38,594 nt of DNA from a virus: positions 1-38,594 of IMG/VR virus record IMGVR_UViG_3300035698_000450; one strand, written 5' to 3'. Numbering within the stretch: position 1 is the first letter of the stretch; the number at the start of each line of letters is the position of its first letter. The position numbers and the translations under genes are program-made. Of this stretch, positions 1 to 6,436 are shown piece by piece. The notes beneath the pieces were generated by a model that saw only the letters and a program-made list of their open reading frames with translations, did no database searches and was not told the DNA's origin.

Positions 1-780
1 CTTAGGACCTTTGGCTGCAATTTTTCTTGCAGGGGTTTCGGTATGCCACGTGGAAAACTAAGTTCAGAAGCCGAAGACATTGCAGAAGTTGCACATATGT
101 ATAACAAATACGAATTACTTCCACTTGTGAGCACAGGATGTGATAGTTATGCATCGTGGCATCCGAGTTTTAAAAATCTAAGCCCAATGCTTACTAGTGA
201 TGCTATTGCAGATCGCATTGCAGAAATTATTCCTCACGGTGAATGGCGAGATGAACACTTGGTTATCACAGGCGGTGAGCCTTTGCTAGGTTGGCAACGT
301 GCTTATCCAGACTTACTGAATCATCCTAAGATGCAGGGTTTAAAAGAAATTACATTCGAAACCAACGGTACTCAAGAACTTACATCAGAGTTCAAGCAGT
401 ACTTGCATACTTGGAAATCACATCATGACAAAGATTTTTGGAGAGAGATCACATTTAGTGTAAGTGCTAAATTGCCTTGTAGTGGAGAAAAGTGGGAAGA
501 TGCAATTAAGCCAGAGATTGTGTGCGAGTATGAAAAATACGGTACAGCATATCTTAAGTTTGTGATTGCCAACGACCAAGATTTTGCTGATGTTGAACGT
601 GCCGTTACTGAATATCGTGCTGCTGGATTTACAGGTCATGTATACTTGATGCCAGTCGGCGGTGTGGAAAGTGTTTATGCGATGAACAATCGTGCAGTAG
701 CAAACCTAGCAATGAAGAACGGGTTACGATACAGTGATCGACTACAAGTACCGTTGTTTAAAAACGAATGGGGTACCTAA
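1..780 (+). CDS. queE: 7-carboxy-7-deazaguanine synthase QueE-like radical SAM enzyme (5' end outside window)
   Basis: QueE enzymes convert 6-carboxytetrahydropterin to 7-carboxy-7-deazaguanine, an early step to preQ0/queuosine and, in some phages, to 7-deazaguanine DNA modification. The frame is open from base 1, ahead of the first ATG at 43, and the codons before that ATG read RTFGCNFSCRGFG, the start of the radical-SAM cluster loop, so ATG 43 is not the true start. Further motifs are GCDSYASW (third cluster Cys in the CDS/CDT context typical of QueE), ITGGEP (SAM-binding GGE), FETNGTQ and SVSAK. The first two cluster cysteines (CxxxC) are separated from the third by 36 residues rather than the usual two. 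The stop overlaps the next ATG (TAATG). The family call is firm; the pathway in this phage is inferred because queC, queD and folE are not in the window. Confidence 0.88.
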   Translation, partial: LRTFGCNFSCRGFGMPRGKLSSEAEDIAEVAHMYNKYELLPLVSTGCDSYASWHPSFKNLSPMLTSDAIADRIAEIIPHGEWRDEHLVITGGEPLLGWQRAYPDLLNHPKMQGLKEITFETNGTQELTSEFKQYLHTWKSHHDKDFWREITFSVSAKLPCSGEKWEDAIKPEIVCEYEKYGTAYLKFVIANDQDFADVERAVTEYRAAGFTGHVYLMPVGGVESVYAMNNRAVANLAMKNGLRYSDRLQVPLFKNEWGT

Positions 781-1235
781 TGAAAAAAATTATTAAAAAA
801 CTTTTTGGCATTGACAAGATAGAAGCCGATATAGTAAAAGCAGTAGAGGCAGAAGAGCAGCGGCTTAAGGAGCAAGAAGAGCGGCTTAAGGAGCAAGAAG
901 AGCAATTAAAGGAAGAAGAAATGGAACTTTTAAAAAAGAAAAATCCTAAAGAGTATGCTACTAAAAATAAAGAACCGTGGGTAGCCGTTTTAGATACTCA
1001 TGTTAACAAAGAAAATGTTCGTAACGGATTTTTTGAACTTGACTGGAATGAATACTTTGTGTTACAATTACGAAGTGCAGGCTATTCTGGTAATACAGAT
1101 GAAGAAATAGTCGACTTATGGTTCCAAGAACTTTGCAGAAATGTCGGTGCTGAAGAAGATGTCGATATGGAACGTAGAGGTAGTGGATATATTAATCGTG
1201 CCCTTAGAGATGACGGCAAAACAGAGGTCAGTTAA
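780..1235 (+). CDS. Conserved phage protein with N-terminal coiled coil, function unknown
   Basis: This 151-residue protein is started at the ATG that overlaps the queE stop (TAATG). An in-frame ATG four codons earlier (768) is less likely because it lies inside queE. Residues about 16-52 are an extremely charged coiled coil rich in Glu, Lys and Gln, built from repeated RLKEQEE heptads. Residues about 65-151 form a compact globular part with FFELDWNEYFV, a signature I recall from unnamed proteins of marine T4-like phages. There is no signal peptide or membrane segment. The gene ends with another TAATG overlap onto the RNase H gene, so the three genes are probably translated as a coupled unit. 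No function can be given. Confidence 0.75.
   Translation: MKKIIKKLFGIDKIEADIVKAVEAEEQRLKEQEERLKEQEEQLKEEEMELLKKKNPKEYATKNKEPWVAVLDTHVNKENVRNGFFELDWNEYFVLQLRSAGYSGNTDEEIVDLWFQELCRNVGAEEDVDMERRGSGYINRALRDDGKTEVS
861..923 (+). repeat. 21-bp tandem repeat encoding coiled-coil heptads
   Basis: Two identical 21-bp units lie at 861-881 and 882-902 (each beginning CGGCTTAAGGAGC), followed by a degenerate third at about 903-923. Each unit encodes exactly one seven-residue heptad (RLKEQEE), so a change in copy number would lengthen or shorten the coiled coil without breaking the heptad phase or the frame. Confidence 0.85.
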
Positions 1236-2224
1236 TGGAAACATATATTATTGTAGACACAGCAAATACTTTCTTTCGTGCTAGACATGTAGTTCGAGGC
1301 AGTGTAGAAGACAAAGTCGGTATGAGCATCCATACTGTGTTAAGCAGTGTTCGCAAAGCATGGAGAGATTTTAAAGGATCCCATGTTGTATTTGCATTAG
1401 AAGGTCGCAGTTGGCGTAAGGATTATTATGCTCCCTACAAGCGGCAACGTACCGAAGCAAGAGCAGCACAAAGTCCAAAAGAACAAGAAGAAGATCGTGT
1501 TTTTTGGGAAACATTTGACGAATTTAAATCCTTTATTTCAGAAAAGACTAATTGCACAACATTGCAACATCCACAGTTAGAAGCAGATGATCTAATTGCA
1601 GGATGGATACAAAGTCATCCAAATGATAATCATATTATTATTTCAACTGACGGGGACTTTGCTCAACTTATTGCACCTAATGTAAAACAATATAACGGTG
1701 TCAGTCAAGTTACAACTACTCACGAGGGATACTTTGATGAGAAAAATAAACGTGTAAAAGATAAAAAAACCAAAGAAGAAAAGCCTGCTCCTAATCCAGA
1801 ATGGCTGTTGTTCGAAAAGTGCATGCGTGGAGATACTAGCGACAATGTGTTTAGTGCATATCCTGGTGTTCGAGTAAAGGGAACAAAAAATAAAATTGGA
1901 CTTACAGAAGCATTTAACGACAAACAGTCTAAAGGGTTTGCATGGAACAATATGATGCTACAGCGATGGACTGATCACGAAAGTGTCGAACATCGTGTGT
2001 TAGATGATTATAATAGAAATGTAGTGCTATGTGACTTGACTGCACAGCCGGATAATATTAAACTGTTGATAACAGAAACAATTAATAATGCAACTTCAGT
2101 TGATAAAAATATTAGCCAAGTAGGCATTCGATTGTTAAAATTTTGTGCAACTTATGACATGCAAAAAGTCAGTGAGCAGGTGCAAAGTTATGCAGATCCA
2201 TTAAACGCAAGGTATACAATATGA
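1235..2224 (+). CDS. rnh: T4-type RNase H / FEN-family 5'-3' nuclease
   Basis: This 329-residue protein has the acidic metal-binding motifs of the FEN/T4 RNase H family in order: VDTANTFFRA (Asp8), FALEG (Glu56), LEADDLIAGW (Glu116, Asp118, Asp119), STDGDFAQL (Asp139, Asp141) and RGDTSDN (Asp200, Asp203) leading into the helix-turn-helix-type DNA-binding region. T4 RNase H removes RNA primers and 5' flaps during lagging-strand synthesis, and its length (305) is close to this one. The Lys-rich stretch at about 171-183 sits between the catalytic core and the GDTSDN motif. The gene overlaps its upstream neighbour by one base and its downstream neighbour by four (ATGA), so translation is probably coupled. 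All expected acidic residues are present, so it should be active. Confidence 0.93.
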   Translation: METYIIVDTANTFFRARHVVRGSVEDKVGMSIHTVLSSVRKAWRDFKGSHVVFALEGRSWRKDYYAPYKRQRTEARAAQSPKEQEEDRVFWETFDEFKSFISEKTNCTTLQHPQLEADDLIAGWIQSHPNDNHIIISTDGDFAQLIAPNVKQYNGVSQVTTTHEGYFDEKNKRVKDKKTKEEKPAPNPEWLLFEKCMRGDTSDNVFSAYPGVRVKGTKNKIGLTEAFNDKQSKGFAWNNMMLQRWTDHESVEHRVLDDYNRNVVLCDLTAQPDNIKLLITETINNATSVDKNISQVGIRLLKFCATYDMQKVSEQVQSYADPLNARYTI

Positions 2225-2706
2225 CAACAATTGCAAAAGTATTAGTTCCTAATAAAAGTTGGTTGTTAGAAGACAACGGACTAAAAATAGGTACACTAAA
2301 CAAACAAAGAAGTTCTTATTATATTTTAAAAAACGGCGAAGAACTTTCATTAGGTAATGCAAAAGACCTACAGGAAAAATTAGGCAATATATTATTTGAA
2401 CCAGAATTAACCAAAACATATGTAACTAAAGAATATGCAGTGTACGAATATCCATGCAATTCAAAACCTTACGGAGCAGTTTATAATATTAAACGTAAAT
2501 TACCTATATATGCAAAAAGTACAAAAAGCAAAAGTCAGTACTGTGCAGGCTATTATGTAATTAAATTCCGTAAAGGATGGGTTAAAAGTTATTGTCCTAA
2601 ACTAATTACTCTAGATAGATATCCATTTTACGGACCGTTTAAAAGCGAATCAGAAATGAAAAATATGCTATCTACTATTAATAAAAAAGAAAATGAAACA
2701 AATTAA
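2221..2706 (+). CDS. Conserved marine T4-like phage protein, function unknown
   Basis: This is a 161-residue basic, soluble protein whose ATG overlaps the RNase H stop by four bases. The central part has the segment SKSQYCAGYYVIKF followed by KGWVKSYCPKL. I recall this signature from hypothetical proteins of marine T4-like phages, but no function is attached to it. There is no catalytic motif, membrane segment or signal peptide. Two cysteines (in QYCAGYY and SYCPK) are spaced too far apart for an obvious zinc knuckle. Its place after RNase H suggests co-expression with replication genes, nothing more specific. Confidence 0.75.
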   Translation: MTTIAKVLVPNKSWLLEDNGLKIGTLNKQRSSYYILKNGEELSLGNAKDLQEKLGNILFEPELTKTYVTKEYAVYEYPCNSKPYGAVYNIKRKLPIYAKSTKSKSQYCAGYYVIKFRKGWVKSYCPKLITLDRYPFYGPFKSESEMKNMLSTINKKENETN

Positions 2707-2923
2707 TACATTATCAATAGAAAATTTCTTGGAAAAGGCTCGAATTGCAGTCAAATCTAATCAAAAACAGATAGTTTTAGACATTAAAGAAGCCCAGGCA
2801 TTATACGATAGTATAGCGCTAGTAATGACTAGACTAACTGGCAAATTAGATGCTGAAATAAATAAACCTGTAGAAGAAACTGTTATTCAAGTGGCAATGG
2901 ACGGCGGCGGATTTAAGGAGTAG
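2693..2923 (+). CDS. Small conserved phage protein, function unknown
   Basis: This 76-residue protein overlaps the end of the previous gene by 14 bases. It is mostly helical by composition (about 5-60), followed by a short tail ending MDGGGFKE. The glycine-rich end resembles small unnamed proteins of marine T4-like phages. No Shine-Dalgarno sequence is obvious ahead of ATG 2693, so it probably depends on translation of the gene before it. Confidence 0.7.
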   Translation: MKQINTLSIENFLEKARIAVKSNQKQIVLDIKEAQALYDSIALVMTRLTGKLDAEINKPVEETVIQVAMDGGGFKE

Positions 2924-2964
2924 ACTACTAAATATATGCGTATATAACTGGAGATTGTACGTAT

Positions 2965-3264
2965 ATGAGTAGACCTAAACCAAATGTGTTATTAGAGATA
3001 ACAAACAAACAAACATATAAAACTGAACAAGTTTTAGAGTCTGATGCTATATGGGCAGTGTTTTATAAAGATAAGCCAGTTAATCTTAAAACTACAAGTT
3101 TTATTGCTCAAGATACCGGACCTAAATATAAAAAAGTAAGTTTTTCAAATAGCGGGCATGCGTACAATCTTGCAGAAAAACTTAATAAAACTTTTAATTG
3201 TAATGACTTCTCCGTTTATAAATTAACATCTGGAGAAAAAATTGTTGACGAATCAAAGAAATGA
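2965..3264 (+). CDS. Conserved phage protein, function unknown
   Basis: This 99-residue protein has a GGAG ribosome binding site at 2950-2953, eleven bases before the ATG. It begins SRPKPNVLLEITNK and carries PKYKKVSFSNSGHAYNLAE in the middle. I recall this pattern from unnamed proteins of cyanophages and Pelagibacter myophages. It is basic and soluble, with no recognised domain. Its end overlaps the next gene by 23 bases. The 41-base gap upstream is the first break in the run of overlapping genes from queE. Confidence 0.75.
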   Translation: MSRPKPNVLLEITNKQTYKTEQVLESDAIWAVFYKDKPVNLKTTSFIAQDTGPKYKKVSFSNSGHAYNLAEKLNKTFNCNDFSVYKLTSGEKIVDESKK

Positions 3265-3643
3265 TATCACTTGTTATGTACTAAAATCATTAGGAAAGCA
3301 ATACGACAACGAATATGTAAAAAATATGCTTCCTAGATTTTGGGTTAATCCTAGGCAAAAAGAGTCAGGCGGGCTTAGACTAACCGAAGACGGATATAAA
3401 TGGCTCAAAGAAGCCGATATCAAAGACTACCAAATTGATATTCCAAAAGGAATAAGTTGGACAAACCAATTAATTATTTGGTTAGATCAGTATGTAGAAA
3501 GCCCATTTTATCTTACATCCAAAAGTATATTTGTTTTCAATGAGCGCATGGCTGTACAATTGGTATTATTTTCTGGAAATGTTGCTAAATTTGGATTAAC
3601 AAAAGCCAAGGCTGTTGCAAGAAAACAACAAGAAAATAGTTGA
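3242..3643 (+). CDS. Conserved phage protein with TTG start, function unknown
   Basis: This 133-residue protein has no in-frame ATG near its start. TTG codons at 3242 and 3245 are placed 6 and 9 bases after a GGAG at 3232-3235, which supports a TTG start inside the end of the previous gene. The body has the segments GGLRLTEDGYKWL and SPFYLTSKSIFVFNERMAV, a pattern I recall from unnamed proteins of marine T4-like phages. No enzymatic motif is visible. The last codons run into the -35 box of the next promoter. Confidence 0.72.
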   Translation: MLTNQRNDITCYVLKSLGKQYDNEYVKNMLPRFWVNPRQKESGGLRLTEDGYKWLKEADIKDYQIDIPKGISWTNQLIIWLDQYVESPFYLTSKSIFVFNERMAVQLVLFSGNVAKFGLTKAKAVARKQQENS

Positions 3644-3668
3644 CATAGAAACTGAAAACCTGTATAAT
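3640..3668 (+). promoter_or_regulatory. Sigma70-type promoter for the MoxR ATPase gene
   Basis: TTGACA at 3640-3645 and TATAAT at 3663-3668 are separated by exactly 17 bases, a full-consensus match. Initiation is expected near 3675, leaving an untranslated leader of about 50 bases. The -10 box lies in a perfect 7-1-7 palindrome (3661-3675). A match this exact suggests recognition by host RNA polymerase, that is early or middle expression. Confidence 0.85.
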
Positions 3669-3695
3669 TTATACATACACTAAAAAGCAGTGTAT
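3661..3695 (+). promoter_or_regulatory. Palindrome over the -10 box and adjacent inverted repeat (possible operator or leader hairpin)
   Basis: TGTATAA/TTATACA (3661-3667 and 3669-3675) is a perfect palindrome centred on 3668 and covers the -10 box. Directly after it, ATACACT (3675-3681) and AGTGTAT (3689-3695) form a second 7-bp inverted repeat with a 7-base loop, at the expected start of the transcript. Either could be a repressor site, and the second could also fold in RNA. The sites are seen directly; the role is inferred. Confidence 0.4.
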
Positions 3696-3727
3696 TAAAT
3701 TTCAAACACTATTTCAAAGGATTTAAA

Positions 3728-4810
3728 ATGGCAGAATCAATGAGCGGCAACCGTACTGTTAGCCCTAACGAAGCAAAGCGTAGTTTGCGTAAATGTGTAA
3801 AAATTCAACGTCCTGTGTTTATGTGGGGTCCTCCAGGCATTGGTAAGTCTGACATTGTTCATCAAATTGGTGCAGAACAAGAACGTGAAGTTATCGACGT
3901 TCGATTAAGCCTGTGGGAACCTACTGACATTAAAGGTATTCCGTATTATAATGCAGATATGAAGACTATGACTTGGGCTCCTCCTTCAGAGTTGCCGACT
4001 GATCCAGAATCTACTGCTATTCTGTTTTTGGACGAATTAAACTCTGCGGCTCCTGCTACTCAAGCGGCTGCGTATCAGTTAATCCTAAACCGTAAGGTTG
4101 GTACCTACGTGTTGCCAAAAGGTGTTAGTATTATTGCCGCAGGTAATCGTGAAACTGATAAAGGTGTAACTTATCGTATGCCTGCTCCGTTGGCTAACCG
4201 ATTTGTTCACATTGAGTTACGTACTGACTTTGACGACTGGTTGATGTGGGCTACTAGCAATCGAATCCATGAACAAGTTGTAGGTTATGTGTCTTTTGCC
4301 AAAGCAGACTTGTACGATTTTGATCCACGTAGTTCAAGCCGAGCGTTTGCTACTCCTCGTACCTGGTCATTTGTTAGCGAGTTGCTCGACGATGATGATT
4401 TGCCAGAAAACACTTTGACCGATTTAGTTGCAGGTGCAGTCGGTGAAGGTCTTGCAGTTAAATTCATGGCACACCGGAAAGTTGCCAAACAAATGCCTAA
4501 GCCAGAAGATATTTTGGCAGGTAAAATTTCCAAATGCGATATCAAAGAAATTTCTGCAATGTATTCGTTGACTACTTCCATGTGTTACGAACTTCAAGAA
4601 GCAGATAGGAAGAAGGTTAAAAATTGGGACGAAATGAGTGATAACTTCTTTTCATTCATGATGGATAACTTTCCGACTGAATTGGTTGTCATGGGTGCCA
4701 AAGTTGCTCTTACTAACTACGGGTTGCCGTTTGATGCTTCTAAAATGAAGAACTTCGATCGCTTCCACGAAAAGTACGGCAAGTACATTATCCAAGCAAT
4801 GGAAAACTAA
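3728..4810 (+). CDS. MoxR-type AAA+ ATPase
   Basis: This 360-residue protein has an AAA+ core of the MoxR/CbbQ kind: Walker A GPPGIGKSD (34-42, Lys40), Walker B ILFLDELN (98-105, Asp102 and Glu103), sensor 1 AAGNR (Asn140), an arginine-finger candidate in LANRFVH (Arg158) and a sensor-2 candidate in ATPRTW (Arg211). MoxR ATPases act as remodelling chaperones and are usually encoded beside a VWA-domain partner, as here (next gene). The ribosome binding site is AAAGG at 3716-3720, seven bases from the ATG. The gene has its own consensus promoter and is followed by a hairpin, so it can be expressed apart from its neighbours. The substrate is unknown. All ATPase motifs are intact, so activity is likely. 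Confidence 0.92.
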   Translation: MAESMSGNRTVSPNEAKRSLRKCVKIQRPVFMWGPPGIGKSDIVHQIGAEQEREVIDVRLSLWEPTDIKGIPYYNADMKTMTWAPPSELPTDPESTAILFLDELNSAAPATQAAAYQLILNRKVGTYVLPKGVSIIAAGNRETDKGVTYRMPAPLANRFVHIELRTDFDDWLMWATSNRIHEQVVGYVSFAKADLYDFDPRSSSRAFATPRTWSFVSELLDDDDLPENTLTDLVAGAVGEGLAVKFMAHRKVAKQMPKPEDILAGKISKCDIKEISAMYSLTTSMCYELQEADRKKVKNWDEMSDNFFSFMMDNFPTELVVMGAKVALTNYGLPFDASKMKNFDRFHEKYGKYIIQAMEN

Positions 4811-4832
4811 AATAGGCCCTACGGGGCCTATT
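4811..4832 (+). terminator. Hairpin terminator with UACG tetraloop
   Basis: AATAGGCCC (4811-4819) and GGGCCTATT (4824-4832) form a perfect 9-bp stem closed by TACG, a loop of the very stable UNCG class. It starts immediately after the MoxR stop codon. No U-run follows, only ATTTACTT, so termination may be partial, or it may mainly protect the 3' end. The next promoter's -35 box begins four bases later. Confidence 0.65.
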
Positions 4833-4835
4833 TAC

Positions 4836-4864
4836 TTGACAAAATGGTAAAAAGACTATATAAT
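4836..4864 (+). promoter_or_regulatory. Sigma70-type promoter for the VWA/metallopeptidase gene
   Basis: TTGACA at 4836-4841 and TATAAT at 4859-4864 are spaced by 17 bases, again full consensus. ACATA and AC follow at the same distance from the -10 box as in the MoxR promoter (3663-3668), suggesting a shared start region. An upstream in-frame ATG (4844) lies inside this promoter and so is not the gene start. Confidence 0.85.
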
Positions 4865-4894
4865 ATTAACATAGACAACGCAAAAAGGATCAAA

Positions 4895-6139
4895 ATGTCA
4901 GCAGTAATGAAAACTGAAAAAATTGCAAAGCCAGTTAAAACTAAAGAATATTCTCAAGCAGATAAAAATAAAATTGTAGAAAAACTAGTTACTGCTCGTG
5001 TAGGTCTGTTGCTTCGACATCCTTTCTTTGGTAACCTAGCAACTCGCATGAAATTAATCGATGCCAGTGATTGGTGTTCAACTTTAGCAACTGATGGTCG
5101 TAATTTTTATTACAATTTAGAGTTTGTTAATAAACTCAAGCCTAAAGAAGCAGAATTTGGGTTTGCTCATGAAGTGTTGCATAACGTATTTGATCACTTG
5201 GGTCGTAAAGAGCATCGTGACTCTCAATTGTCAAACATTGCCGCAGACTTTGCAGTTAATCAAATTCTTAAAGATGAACGCATTGGCGAAGTGCCGCATT
5301 TTATTAAGATTTTACAAGATAACAAATACCGTGGCATGAGTTACGAAGAGATCTATGATGACCTATATGAAAATGCAGAAAAAATTAATCTATCTGCTCT
5401 CGGTGAATTGTTAGACGAGCATTTAGACGGAGAAGGCGACGGCGACGGCGACGGTGATAAAGACGGTACCGGACGTCCTCGCCTGAGTGCCGAAGAACGT
5501 AAAAAAATTCGTGACGAAATCAAGGAAGCAATGGTAGCGGCTGCTCAATCAGCAGGGTATGGCAATGTTCCTGGAGGTATTCGACGTCTTATCCAAGATT
5601 TTACTGAACCTAAAATGGATTGGCGTCAATTGTTGCGCATGAATATTCAAAGTATTATCAAAAGTAATTTTAGTTTTAATCGCCCTAACCGCAAGAGTAT
5701 GCATAGTGGTGCAGTGTTGCCGGGTTTAATGAATGAAGAAACTATTGATGTTTGTGTAGCAATTGATATGTCAGGTTCAATTAGCAACAGTCAGGCCAAA
5801 GATTTTATTAGTGAAGTCAAAGGCATTATGGACGAATATCAAGATTTTAAATTGCAACTATGGTGTTTCGATACTGAAGTATACAACTATGCTTCATACA
5901 GCGGAGACAGCGCACACGAAATTTTGAACTACGAAATTAAAGGTGGGGGTGGTACAGCATTTGAAGCCAACTGGGAATTTATGAAGGAAGAAGGCATTGA
6001 ACCCAAACGGTTTATCATGTTTACAGACGGATATCCGTGCGGTACCTGGGGCGATGAAGAATACTGCGAAACTTTATTTGTAGTACACGGTAATGATTCC
6101 ATTGTTGCACCATTTGGCCAGACTGCCCATTATAAATAA
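4895..6139 (+). CDS. Metallopeptidase-like / VWA-domain protein, partner of MoxR ATPase
   Basis: This 414-residue protein starts at ATG 4895, six bases after an AAGGA site. The N-terminal half has HEVLHNVFDH at 92-101, a zinc-metallopeptidase HExxH with a further His. Residues 179-193 are an Asp/Gly-repeat linker. The C-terminal half is a VWA-like domain with a complete MIDAS: DMSGS (Asp291, Ser293, Ser295), Thr354 in GGGGTAF and Asp378 in FTDGYP. This matches the DUF2201 type (putative metallopeptidase plus VWA-like) that commonly pairs with MoxR ATPases, so the two proteins probably form a remodelling complex. Whether it cleaves a substrate or uses the metal site only for binding cannot be told. 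The stop lies within a large inverted repeat (6124-6158). Confidence 0.88.
   Translation: MSAVMKTEKIAKPVKTKEYSQADKNKIVEKLVTARVGLLLRHPFFGNLATRMKLIDASDWCSTLATDGRNFYYNLEFVNKLKPKEAEFGFAHEVLHNVFDHLGRKEHRDSQLSNIAADFAVNQILKDERIGEVPHFIKILQDNKYRGMSYEEIYDDLYENAEKINLSALGELLDEHLDGEGDGDGDGDKDGTGRPRLSAEERKKIRDEIKEAMVAAAQSAGYGNVPGGIRRLIQDFTEPKMDWRQLLRMNIQSIIKSNFSFNRPNRKSMHSGAVLPGLMNEETIDVCVAIDMSGSISNSQAKDFISEVKGIMDEYQDFKLQLWCFDTEVYNYASYSGDSAHEILNYEIKGGGGTAFEANWEFMKEEGIEPKRFIMFTDGYPCGTWGDEEYCETLFVVHGNDSIVAPFGQTAHYK
5435..5458 (+). repeat. 6-bp tandem repeat encoding Gly-Asp linker
   Basis: GGCGAC is repeated three times (5435-5452) and followed by a degenerate fourth copy GGTGAT. It encodes the GDGDGDGD linker between the metallopeptidase-like and VWA halves of the protein. 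Acidic Gly-Asp runs can bind calcium, and such short repeats can vary in copy number. Confidence 0.75.
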
Positions 6140-6158
6140 AGTAGGTATATAATGGGCA
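6124..6158 (+). promoter_or_regulatory. 11-bp inverted repeat enclosing stop and start codons, with T4-type late promoter motif
   Basis: TGCCCATTATA (6124-6134) and TATAATGGGCA (6148-6158) pair perfectly over 11 bp with a 13-base loop. The loop holds the VWA gene stop codon (6137-6139) and the weak ribosome binding site of the next gene, and the right arm contains that gene's ATG (6152-6154). In RNA this would occlude initiation. TATAAATA at 6131-6138 is also an exact T4 late promoter motif, though it would give a leader of only a few bases and could be a chance result of the Tyr-Lys-stop codons. Confidence 0.5.
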
Positions 6159-6424
6159 TTTATAAAAATGATGTAAATCCATTGAATGTTTTAGGTATGA
6201 GGCGATTAACGCAAATACCACCTAATTTTACAAAATTTCAAATTAAAAATTTTGTAGATATGAGAGAACTAGATCGATGGATTTATCTAAATTTAAATAG
6301 TAGGTACTGTGTCAAAAAATCTACCGCGGTGGTAGAAAATAAACTAACTACTATTATTGAAGTCGGAATAGAAGATCCAAAAGAAGTCTCTATGATGACT
6401 TTAGCCTGTCCACATTTAAATTAA
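6152..6424 (+). CDS. Small conserved phage protein, function unknown
   Basis: This 90-residue basic protein begins GIYKNDVNPLNVLGM. It shows a mixed helix/strand pattern with no recognised domain, membrane segment or signal peptide. Its only ribosome binding candidate is GTAGG at 6141-6145, in the loop of the inverted repeat that also buries the ATG, so translation is probably weak or controlled. The next gene follows after 12 bases. Confidence 0.65.
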   Translation: MGIYKNDVNPLNVLGMRRLTQIPPNFTKFQIKNFVDMRELDRWIYLNLNSRYCVKKSTAVVENKLTTIIEVGIEDPKEVSMMTLACPHLN

Positions 6425-6436
6425 TAAGGAAATAAA

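Noticed and set aside
768-779. Earlier in-frame ATG for the coiled-coil protein
   Set aside because: It lies inside queE without a ribosome binding site; the TAATG overlap at 780 matches the coupling used by neighbouring genes.
2928-2934. CTAAATA before the 99-residue gene as a late promoter
   Set aside because: Only a partial match to the T4 late motif in an A/T-rich gap; not enough to call.
4285-4581. Minus-strand frame opposite the MoxR ATPase gene
   Set aside because: The plus frame has all AAA+ motifs; the antisense frame has no start signal.
4844-4894. Earlier in-frame ATG for the VWA gene
   Set aside because: It lies between the -35 and -10 boxes of a consensus promoter and lacks a ribosome binding site, whereas ATG 4895 has AAGGA at the right distance.
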